A DNA stretch of 64,000 nucleotides, from the NCBI GenBank assembly GCA_963707075.1, contig CAVPOX010000004.1, positions 806,001 through 870,000 on the forward strand. Direction: 5' to 3'. Below, one piece after another: positions 9,206 to 16,285 of the stretch; the first letter of the stretch is position 1; each line of letters begins with the position of its first letter. Below the pieces are notes generated by a model. The model was not told the DNA's origin, made no database searches, and saw nothing but the letters and a program-made list of their open reading frames with translations. The position numbers and the translations under genes were made by a program. Source of the stretch: CAXMQZ01 sp963707075. Lineage in GTDB: Bacteria; Acidobacteriota; Thermoanaerobaculia; Multivoradales; JAHEKO01.

Positions 9206-9221
9206 CCACCCACCCGGGTGG
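9206..9221. promoter_or_regulatory. Candidate operator, recurring dyad site 3
   Basis: CCACC-CACCCG-GGTGG, overlapping a 14-bp perfect palindrome (CCCACCCGGGTGGG). It is upstream of the lectin gene on the minus strand. Confidence 0.45.
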
Positions 9222-9291
9222 GAATGGGCGTGCCAAGATCGTCTAGTACCGAAGCCGTGCCCTGCAAGTGGCGAAGGGACCGATCAACAGA

Positions 9292-9314
9292 AGGGCGGGT
9301 CCTGGACCCGCCCT
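9292..9314 (-). terminator. Strong hairpin after the c554-like gene
   Basis: AGGGCGGGTCC pairs perfectly with GGACCCGCCCT around a single base. It lies 39 bases beyond the minus-strand stop at 9353. There is no T-run on either strand, so intrinsic termination is uncertain. Confidence 0.4.
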
Positions 9315-9352
9315 CTGGAGTCTGTAGCGGCGCCCCCGGCGGTCTCCCGCGT

Positions 9353-9922
9353 TCAGTCGTGGTTGTACTTGAGCGGATAGACCTCGTGGATTCCCTCGGC
9401 CTTCTTGGTGGCGAAGTCGAAGGTGTAGTCCGGAATCGGTACATCCTCGTTATGACACTGGGTGCAGGTCGATTCCTCGATCGGGTGGTTGAGGCCCACC
9501 TTGATCAGATCGGCGCGCTTGTACTCCTTGTTCTTCAGCGTCATATAGCCGTCCTGGGTATAGGTGCCGCCGGCACCGTGACACATCTCGCAGCCGACCC
9601 CAGCCAGGTCGGGGGTGTCGGCGATCGAGGTGAAGCCGCCTTCTTTACCGTAGCCGGTGACGTGGCAACGAACACACTCTGCATCGGTGGTGTAGTCCTT
9701 GGCAGGGTCGAGCCCCAGTTCGGTCTTGCGCTCTGCTTTGACTCCCGGCTTCAGAGTCTCGAAGGCGTTGGCCATCGTGGTCTCTTGCCAGGACTTATAC
9801 TCCTTGATGTGGCACTTGCGGCAGTTCTTGGTGCCGATATAGGCATGGTCCTGGGCGAGAGTGGGTGCGGCGCTCAGGGCGGCGACAAGCAGAATCCCCA
9901 TCCAACTGATCGGTGTTCTCAT
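9353..9922 (-). CDS. Periplasmic tetrahaem cytochrome c554-like protein
   Basis: This 189-residue protein has a signal peptide (residues 1-23, ending TLAQ) and four CxxCH haem motifs: CRKCH, CVRCH, CEMCH and CTQCH. The spacing, and YIGTKNCRKCHIKEYKSW at the N-terminus, match the cytochrome c-554 family, which carries electrons in the periplasm. The ATG at 9922 has GGAGG about ten bases upstream. It is divergent from the bd-like genes, and two dyad sites occupy the shared promoter region. A soluble shuttle between the inner-membrane quinol oxidases of this island and terminal acceptors is a reasonable inference. Confidence 0.9.
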   Translation of the reverse strand: MRTPISWMGILLVAALSAAPTLAQDHAYIGTKNCRKCHIKEYKSWQETTMANAFETLKPGVKAERKTELGLDPAKDYTTDAECVRCHVTGYGKEGGFTSIADTPDLAGVGCEMCHGAGGTYTQDGYMTLKNKEYKRADLIKVGLNHPIEESTCTQCHNEDVPIPDYTFDFATKKAEGIHEVYPLKYNHD

Positions 9923-9985
9923 GGATCCAGGTCCTCCGTGATTGAAGTCCAGCGTGAATGATACGCCAATGCCATTGGGTCGATA

Positions 9986-10001
9986 CCACCCCGACAGGTG
10001 G
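9986..10001. promoter_or_regulatory. Candidate operator, recurring dyad site 4
   Basis: CCACC-CCGACA-GGTGG, 64 bp upstream of the c554-like ATG and 49 bp centre-to-centre from site 5. Confidence 0.5.
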
Positions 10002-10034
10002 GCGAAGGTCTACCCGCCGGCGTCGTGTCATTGT

Positions 10035-10050
10035 ATACCCCCATAGGTAT
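10035..10050. promoter_or_regulatory. Candidate operator, recurring dyad site 5
   Basis: ATACC-CCCATA-GGTAT, 80 bp upstream of the bd-like gene. It has symmetric ATACC/GGTAT arms and pairs with site 4. Confidence 0.5.
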
Positions 10051-10129
10051 CGTTTGTGGGTTGACTGCGATGGGTTTGGAGGCGGCCCGGTTGTAGTCGT
10101 TTGCATCATCCACAGGGAAAGGAGAACAC

Positions 10130-11494
10130 ATGGACTATCCGATCTGGGATATCGCCATGGGCGGCGGCGTCCTCATGGGCCTTGTCGCGATCACGCACGT
10201 CATCGTCTCGCATTTCGCTATCGGGGGTGGTCTGGTCATCGCGGTGACCGAGACGTTGGCGGTGCGTCGGGGCGATCCACAGATGCGAGAGCTGGCCAAG
10301 CGGTCCTCTCTCGTTCTCATTCTGATTTCGACGGTCTTTGGTGCGATCTCGGGCGTTGGCATCTGGGTGGTTGCCGGTCTGATCTCGCCCATGGCCATCT
10401 CGGCGCTGATCCGTAACTACGTCTGGGGATGGGCTATCGAATGGGTGTTCTTCATCGTCGAGATCGTTGCGGCGTTGGTCTACTACGCGACCTGGGACAG
10501 GGTGTCGAAGAGAGCCCATGTGATGGTGGCCTGGATCTATTTCATAGCAGCCTACCTGTCTCTGGTCATCATAAACGGCATCCTGACCTTCATGGCGACA
10601 CCGGGGCGCTGGCTGGAGACCGGGGCCTTCTGGGATGGTTTCTTCAATCCTACCTATTTCCCGGCACTCGTGCTGCGGACCGGCATCGCGGTTCTGATGG
10701 CGACAGCCTTCATGCTGATTCCGCTGTTGCGGGCGACTCCTGAAGCGCGTCCGCGACTGGCCAGGTACCTGGGTCTCTGGGGGATCATCGGCACAGTGGT
10801 TTCCTATGCCGGCTATCGATGGTGGGAGATCGCGCTCCCCGAGTCCATCCGTTCTCTGTTTCTCGGAGAGGCACCGGCATTGGCGGCGCTGGCGGACACT
10901 CGGCACTTCCTGATGTGGTCCCTGACCGCGGCTCTGGTCTTCACTGTCGTTTTTCTTGTCCTTCGACCGAGGTGGGCGCGGGTGATCCCGGTCGTGCTGA
11001 TCATGCTGGCTTCATTCGCCTTCTTCGGCGGTTACGAGCGCCTGCGCGAAGGCGTCCGCAAGCCGTTCATCATTCACGACTACATGTTCTCCAATGGAAT
11101 CCGCGTGGACGAGGTGAAGACCCTGCGCGAAGCCGGGGTCCTGAGCAAGGCTCACTGGGCCGAGGTCGAGATCGCAGGTCACCGGGCGACTGAAGGAAGA
11201 GCGATTTTCCGAGCGCAGTGCGCGAGCTGCCACACCATCGACGGGTATCTGGCGATTCGGGATTACCTGCCTGACGACCCCGACATGATCTACGGCGTGC
11301 TGTTCGCTCTGTATGACCAGGCCGACACCTTCATCGACCTGGAAGAAGGAGGGAGCATCGACAAGGCCGAGCTCGACTATCCGTATATGCCGCCGTTTGT
11401 CGGCACCGAGGAAGAGATGGAAATGCTGGTCGAGTACCTCGCGGACCTGGCGGCGCAGGGGTCGACGAAGGTGGCTGAGAAAGGAGCCGAGTGA
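10130..11494 (+). CDS. Cytochrome bd-superfamily subunit I-like protein with C-terminal c-type haem
   Basis: This 454-residue inner-membrane protein has about eight or nine hydrophobic segments and a C-terminal periplasmic tail. The first helix has HVIVSHFAIGGG, resembling the b595-ligand helix of CydA (H-x-L-F-V-x-x-T-L-G). The tail from about residue 360 is a cytochrome c domain with one CASCH motif and YPYMPPFVGTEEEMEML, where the Met could be the sixth ligand. I see no CydA-type quinol-binding Q loop. It is like the c-haem-bearing 'other reductase' branches of the bd superfamily, whose substrates are poorly known. The ATG at 10130 has AAAGGAG upstream. The next gene overlaps its stop (TGATG), so the two are translationally coupled. 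Confidence 0.85.
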   Translation: MDYPIWDIAMGGGVLMGLVAITHVIVSHFAIGGGLVIAVTETLAVRRGDPQMRELAKRSSLVLILISTVFGAISGVGIWVVAGLISPMAISALIRNYVWGWAIEWVFFIVEIVAALVYYATWDRVSKRAHVMVAWIYFIAAYLSLVIINGILTFMATPGRWLETGAFWDGFFNPTYFPALVLRTGIAVLMATAFMLIPLLRATPEARPRLARYLGLWGIIGTVVSYAGYRWWEIALPESIRSLFLGEAPALAALADTRHFLMWSLTAALVFTVVFLVLRPRWARVIPVVLIMLASFAFFGGYERLREGVRKPFIIHDYMFSNGIRVDEVKTLREAGVLSKAHWAEVEIAGHRATEGRAIFRAQCASCHTIDGYLAIRDYLPDDPDMIYGVLFALYDQADTFIDLEEGGSIDKAELDYPYMPPFVGTEEEMEMLVEYLADLAAQGSTKVAEKGAE

Positions 11495-12612
11495 TGGCAA
11501 CCGAGCTAATCCCTGCCATGGATGTCTTTCCGATCCCAGGGCCAGTCTGGCTGTTCCATGGGTTGTTGGTCTTCACGTTCATCCTGCATCTGCTCTTTGT
11601 GAATCTGACCCTGGGCGGGACGATGATGGCGGCGATCGCTCATCTGAGCTCCGGAGGGCGACCGGGCGACTATCGAACCGTCCTGGCCTCGCGTCTGATG
11701 AAGATCAATACATTTGGCATCTCGCTGACAATCACAACCGCGATCGCACCGCTGCTCTTTGTCCAGGTGCTCTATCAGCAGTACTTCTACACAGCGACAA
11801 TCCTGATCTCATGGCTTTGGCTCTTTCTGCTCGTATTCCTGATGATCGGTTACTACGCCACCTACGTTTACAAGTTCCGAGGTGTCAGTGCGCTGGGGAG
11901 TGGGGGGGCAGGTTGGCTGCTGGTCGCGGCATTGCTTTTTCTGATCGTGGCCATGGTGCACGTGGCGGTCAACCTGGTGCATTCTCAGCCTGAGGGCTGG
12001 TCGGCGTTGGCAGCGAATCCGTGGATGGTTCTGGCGGACCCTGCCTATTTCCCGCGACTGCTTCATTTCGTCTTCGCTTCTCTGGGCTTCAGTGGCCTGG
12101 TGGTCGCTTGGTGGGCGACGCGCCAGGCCCGTCACGGTCAGGAGCGCGAGATCAACGAGAGCATTGCAGCCTATGGCTGGAAGTGGGCTCTTTGGTCGAC
12201 GCTGCTGATCGTGATCGATGGCTTCTTGCTGCTCGTCGTGCTACCTCGCGATGTGCTCTCGGGACTGATGAAGGGCGGTGCAATCACGCTTGTACCACTG
12301 ACAGTTTCCATCGTTCTGGGTCTGGGGCTGCTCGTGATGTTGGCGAGAAATCAACGACCGGCAGAGAAGCCTGGCCTGGTGGCCGGAACCTTGGCGGCCA
12401 TGACCCTCACGGTGGTGATCATGACGATTACCCGGCATCAGGTGCGAGCTCTGTATCTCGAAGACTTCACCAGCCAGTTTGCCTTGATCTCCGCACCTCA
12501 GTGGGGCAACTTCCTACTCTTTGCGGTGTTGCTGCTCGCCGGGCTGGGCACGGTGGCATACATGGTGCGCCTGGTGATGGCCAATCGCACCCGGGGCAGG
12601 GAAGCCGCATGA
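11494..12612 (+). CDS. Second cytochrome bd-superfamily (CydA-like) membrane subunit
   Basis: This 372-residue polytopic protein has about nine hydrophobic segments. It starts at the ATG overlapping the upstream TGA, with AAGGAG seven bases before it. Its first helix, FILHLLFVNLTLGGTMMA, is strikingly like the CydA haem-ligand helix, so it looks like a second subunit I-type protein, not a CydB. Other conserved-looking histidines are in LLHFVFASLG, TRHQVRALYLEDF and MVHVAVNLVH. With the preceding c-haem protein it probably forms a heterodimeric membrane oxidoreductase. Whether it reduces O2 or feeds electrons from quinol to the c-haem cannot be told. Confidence 0.82.
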   Translation: MATELIPAMDVFPIPGPVWLFHGLLVFTFILHLLFVNLTLGGTMMAAIAHLSSGGRPGDYRTVLASRLMKINTFGISLTITTAIAPLLFVQVLYQQYFYTATILISWLWLFLLVFLMIGYYATYVYKFRGVSALGSGGAGWLLVAALLFLIVAMVHVAVNLVHSQPEGWSALAANPWMVLADPAYFPRLLHFVFASLGFSGLVVAWWATRQARHGQEREINESIAAYGWKWALWSTLLIVIDGFLLLVVLPRDVLSGLMKGGAITLVPLTVSIVLGLGLLVMLARNQRPAEKPGLVAGTLAAMTLTVVIMTITRHQVRALYLEDFTSQFALISAPQWGNFLLFAVLLLAGLGTVAYMVRLVMANRTRGREAA

Positions 12613-12625
12613 CGACCAGGCATTC

Positions 12626-12641
12626 CTACCCCGAAAGGTGG
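12626..12641. promoter_or_regulatory. Candidate operator, recurring dyad site 6
   Basis: CTACC-CCGAAA-GGTGG, 13 bases after the bd-like operon stop and 155 bp before the CbcL-like ATG. This suggests the multihaem gene has its own promoter. Confidence 0.5.
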
Positions 12642-12795
12642 GTTGGACTCTGCCCGAAAGGATGTTGGCGCAGCCGACGCCATCCAGCAAACTGCTTACG
12701 GAGGGACGCGTGAGCGGGGGAGGAGTGTGGCCGGCCCGTCTGGGCCGGCCCTCGATATCTTCACCGTTGCCCCTTCAACCAGGAGGGATTCCACA

Positions 12796-14721
12796 ATGAG
12801 AATCGGGGCCACTTCGGAGTGGGCCGACTGTCGGGCTTGGCGAGTCTGCAGTGCGGTTCTAGTGGGTGTTGTTTTTGTCCTGTCCGGGGCCAGCGCGATC
12901 CAGGCCCAGGAAGATTGCCTGGATTGTCATGACGTCGATCTGGAGCAGGTCGAAGCGTCAGTGCACGGCTTTCTGGACTGTCTCGACTGTCACCCGGCAG
13001 CCGAAGAGCTCCCTCATGCAGACGATATCTACGCCAACCAGTGTGTGAACTGTCATGACGACGCTGCAGAGGATTATTCCCAGAGTATTCACGGCCAGAT
13101 GGAAACCTCGGGTGACGCCTTGCTCGCGGGTTGCAAGGGGTGCCACAGGGACGGGCACAGCATTCTCGCATCCGATGATCCCCAGTCGCTGACCCACCCG
13201 CTCCGCCAACCTGAGGTGTGTGGGTCGTGCCATGCGAGGTCCGAGCTGGCTGAACGGCTCAACATTCACCTGGTGCTGCCGCTCGAGAGCTACACCGAGA
13301 GTATTCACTCACGCGCTCTGCAGGCTGGAGAGAATGGTGCAACCTGCTCGACCTGCCACGGCAGCCATTTGATTCTGCGGTCCTCCGATCCCAGCTCGAG
13401 CGTGAACCATGAGCATATCTCGGCGACCTGCGGCCAGTGTCACAAGGAAATAGCCGCTGAATACGATCGCAGCGTGCACGGCGTAGCCGCAGCGACCGGA
13501 GTGAAGGAGGCTCCGGTCTGCACCGATTGCCACGGGGAGCATCGGATCCTGGAGCCGCAACGCGAGGACTCACCGGTCTACCCGACCAACATTCCCAAGG
13601 TGACTTGCGAACGGTGCCATGCGGATGTGCGCCTGAACGAGAAGTACGGTTTGTCAAAAGACAAGGTGCCCTCGTATGAGAGCAGCTACCACGGTTTGGC
13701 CGCTCAGTTCGGGATAGCGCGGGTCGCCAACTGTGCCTCCTGCCATGGAGTGCACGACATCCTGCCGTCGAGCAACCCACTCGCCCACACCCATCCTGAC
13801 AACCTGGATGAGACCTGCGGCCAGTGCCATCCCGGGGCGGGGCAGAAGTTTGCCATTGGCCCAGTGCACGTCATCGATACCGAGGCACAGCACTGGACGG
13901 TGAAGCTCGTTCGCAACCTCTACATCTGGACGATTCTGGCGGTGGTCGGTTTCATGCTGATCCATAACCTCCTCGATCTCTTTCGCAAGACCCAGCATCC
14001 GCCGGAGAGGCCCTTGAAGGCAGACGTGGGTGACCGCGAGAGGATGTCCTTCGGCTTCCGCCTGGCGCACACCCTGATGGCGGTCAGCTTCACAGTGCTG
14101 GCCTATACGGGGTTTGCGCTGACTTATCCGGAAGCCTGGTGGGCCTACCCGCTGCACGCGTGGGAGGAGCAGTACGACCTTCGGGGTTGGGTGCACCGGA
14201 TCGCTGCACTGGTGATGCTGCTCTCAGCGGTGGTGCATATCGTCCACCTGGCAATGGATCGGCATGCCCGGCGGTGCATCCTGAGGTTCATCCCAGGTTG
14301 GGACGACCTGCACGAGTTGCGTGAGAAGTTCGCCTTCTTCTTCGGACGGCGCACCACCGTCCCGAAGTCACCCTGGGTCGGTTACCCGGAGAAGATGGAA
14401 TACGGCGGGGTGGTGTGGGGCACGGTTGTCATGACGGTTACCGGCTTCGCGCTCTGGTTCGAGGACCCCATGCTGCGGTGGTTTCCTTCGTGGGTCATGG
14501 ATCTGTCCACGACCATCCACTTCTGGGAGGCCGTGCTGGCAGGACTTTCGATCCTGATCTGGCACCTCTACGGTGTCATCTACGATCCTGTGGTCTATCC
14601 GGTCGATCCCGCCGCCGTCACCGGACGTTCGGCTCCAGGCCGGGCCCATGAGAGGATGGATCCCGACGAGGAGTATCGTCCGGTGAAGTCACCTTTCGAC
14701 AAGGGCACCAAGCTCGGTTAG
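12796..14721 (+). CDS. CbcL-like inner-membrane quinol dehydrogenase: 11-haem c domain fused to dihaem cytochrome b
   Basis: This 641-residue protein starts at an ATG with AGGAGG upstream and has a signal peptide ending near residue 37 (SAIQAQ). Residues about 40-365 hold 11 CxxCH motifs, many followed by GxH or HG repeats typical of periplasmic multihaem domains. Residues about 375-605 form a b-type membrane domain with helices ending IHNLLDLF, RLAHTLMAVSFTVLAYTGFAL, HRIAALVMLLSAVVHIVHLAM and ATTIHFWEAVLAGLSILIWH-like segments, whose paired histidines can ligate two b haems. This fusion is the architecture of Geobacter CbcL, which oxidises menaquinol for extracellular electron transfer at low potential. 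Geobacter CbcL has nine c haems; this has eleven. The stop overlaps the convergent ImcH-like stop by four bases. Confidence 0.88.
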   Translation: MRIGATSEWADCRAWRVCSAVLVGVVFVLSGASAIQAQEDCLDCHDVDLEQVEASVHGFLDCLDCHPAAEELPHADDIYANQCVNCHDDAAEDYSQSIHGQMETSGDALLAGCKGCHRDGHSILASDDPQSLTHPLRQPEVCGSCHARSELAERLNIHLVLPLESYTESIHSRALQAGENGATCSTCHGSHLILRSSDPSSSVNHEHISATCGQCHKEIAAEYDRSVHGVAAATGVKEAPVCTDCHGEHRILEPQREDSPVYPTNIPKVTCERCHADVRLNEKYGLSKDKVPSYESSYHGLAAQFGIARVANCASCHGVHDILPSSNPLAHTHPDNLDETCGQCHPGAGQKFAIGPVHVIDTEAQHWTVKLVRNLYIWTILAVVGFMLIHNLLDLFRKTQHPPERPLKADVGDRERMSFGFRLAHTLMAVSFTVLAYTGFALTYPEAWWAYPLHAWEEQYDLRGWVHRIAALVMLLSAVVHIVHLAMDRHARRCILRFIPGWDDLHELREKFAFFFGRRTTVPKSPWVGYPEKMEYGGVVWGTVVMTVTGFALWFEDPMLRWFPSWVMDLSTTIHFWEAVLAGLSILIWHLYGVIYDPVVYPVDPAAVTGRSAPGRAHERMDPDEEYRPVKSPFDKGTKLG

Positions 14722-16139
14722 AGATCCAGTCCCAGAGAGTCGAGGGCCTCGCCGCGCTCTTCTTCCATCGCCATGATGACGTGGCAGGTGTCGCAGTCGC
14801 CTGAGATGACCTCACCCTCGGCAGTCGCATGCTCGTCGTTGTGGCAGCGGAAGCAACCGGGCGATTCCTCGTGCCCGATGTGATTCGGGTAGGTCCCCCA
14901 GCTGACTTGCATGTGTGGGAAGACGTTCTGTCCCCAAATCTCCGTGAGCGTTTCGATCGTCTGCTCGAGAGCGGCGTTCTGCTGCGCCGTGAGCTGGTTG
15001 CCGCTGTCGCGATAAAAGCTGGTCAGGTGCTCCTCGATCCCGGATTGAGCCTCTTCGCGTGAAGCGTACTCCGCTCGTAACGCCTTCACAGCCTCCTTGC
15101 GCACGAAGGGCAGAGACTGTGGGATACGGCCCTTGCGGATGGCATCGTCCACGGCCTGTCCCGGCATCTTGTAGATGTGGGTCGGTCGGTTGTGGCAGTC
15201 GACACAGTCCATCAGACGATCAGTTTCGAGCGTCTCGCCCTCTCCCACTTCCTCGGGGCTGCGGTACAGCTTGGTCGTGCCGTCCGGAAGCGTGAGCTGG
15301 ACATCGTAGATCTTCTCCCGGGTTTCATCGGAGCTGTAGCGAATCTCCACTCCGGGATCGACGTGCCAATGAATTCCTTCCGAGGAGTCGCCTTTCAAGC
15401 CACCCACTCGCAGTAGCAGGGCGGTGATCAGCTCTGTGTTCTCCTCGTCGGTGTCGTAGTGGGTCCGCACTTTGAGCTTGTTGCCGACGAACTTGGTGGG
15501 CCAGTGGCACTGCTCGCAGGTATCTCGCGCCGGGCGCAGGTTGTGCACGGGCGTTGGGACCGGTCGTGGGTAGAGATCGAAGGTGACCGCAATAAGCTGA
15601 TAAGTCCCGGACAGCTTGGACTTGACGAACCAGTTGGCGCCAGGTCCGATGTGGCAATCGACGCAATCGACCCGCGAGTGAGGTGACTGTTGATAGGCGG
15701 TCCACTCGGGCTCCATGACGGAGTGACAGGTCTCGCCGCAGAACTCGTTGGTCTCCATCACCTCCACCGCCTCGAAAGTGGCCACCGACAGAATGACGAT
15801 GTTGACCAGGGTGAGGAGGAGGATGATGAGGACGATGCGGCGCGTATGCGGGATATTGAGATTGATGATCGGAAAAGGCTCGGGTGGCTTGACTCCGTCC
15901 TTGGCCAGCTTTCGTGCCTTGTTTCTTGCCAGCCGGATGCCGATGGGAATCAGCAGCAGGCCGATGACGAAGACAATCGGCAGAATGACGAAAGCGAGGA
16001 TACCGAGGTACGGCCCGCCCTCCATGCCGAAGAAGGTGAGCAGGATCAGGGTGATGATCAAAAGGGAGCTGGCCGTGGCAATAGCCACACCCAGCAGACT
16101 GAGGGGACTACGAGTCAATGCTTGAATCGAGAATTTCAT
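14718..16139 (-). CDS. ImcH-like NapC/NirT family multihaem quinol dehydrogenase
   Basis: This 473-residue protein has three N-terminal membrane helices (about 12-35, 43-70, 100-124) and then a periplasmic domain. There are five CxxCH motifs (CVDCH, CEQCH, CVDCH, CFRCH, CDTCH) plus one CGETCH (CxxxCH) directly after the third helix, in ETNEFCGETCHSVMEPE, the position of the NapC/NrfH first haem. Geobacter ImcH, needed for electron transfer to high-potential acceptors, has the same arrangement of three helices and a NapC-type haem domain. Function as a menaquinol-to-periplasm relay is inferred from this. The gene converges on the CbcL-like gene with overlapping stop codons. The two relatives of ImcH and CbcL are therefore adjacent but on opposite strands, so probably expressed separately. 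Confidence 0.87.
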   Translation of the reverse strand: MKFSIQALTRSPLSLLGVAIATASSLLIITLILLTFFGMEGGPYLGILAFVILPIVFVIGLLLIPIGIRLARNKARKLAKDGVKPPEPFPIINLNIPHTRRIVLIILLLTLVNIVILSVATFEAVEVMETNEFCGETCHSVMEPEWTAYQQSPHSRVDCVDCHIGPGANWFVKSKLSGTYQLIAVTFDLYPRPVPTPVHNLRPARDTCEQCHWPTKFVGNKLKVRTHYDTDEENTELITALLLRVGGLKGDSSEGIHWHVDPGVEIRYSSDETREKIYDVQLTLPDGTTKLYRSPEEVGEGETLETDRLMDCVDCHNRPTHIYKMPGQAVDDAIRKGRIPQSLPFVRKEAVKALRAEYASREEAQSGIEEHLTSFYRDSGNQLTAQQNAALEQTIETLTEIWGQNVFPHMQVSWGTYPNHIGHEESPGCFRCHNDEHATAEGEVISGDCDTCHVIMAMEEERGEALDSLGLDL

Positions 16140-16285
16140 CAGAAGGCTCCGCCTGATGCGCTGGTCTTTGGGATTCGAGTCTTACGAACAGGACTGGGTC
16201 TGGGATCACAGCCGAGGCGGACCAACTCTATACCAACCGTGGCCTCTGTTTGTAGCGGATTCAGGTCCGGTAGACTGTCTCGCGA

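Larger units (their letters stand above)
9011..9352. other. Intergenic region, no gene seen
   Basis: This stretch contains one recurring dyad site (9206-9221) and a strong hairpin at 9292-9314. I found no coding potential or RNA gene. Confidence 0.6.

Noticed and set aside
12650..12700. Sigma-54 promoter downstream of dyad site 6 (TTGGCGCAGCCGACGCC)
   Set aside because: GG and GC are ten bases apart but the -12 half is poor, and no matching promoter follows the other dyad sites.
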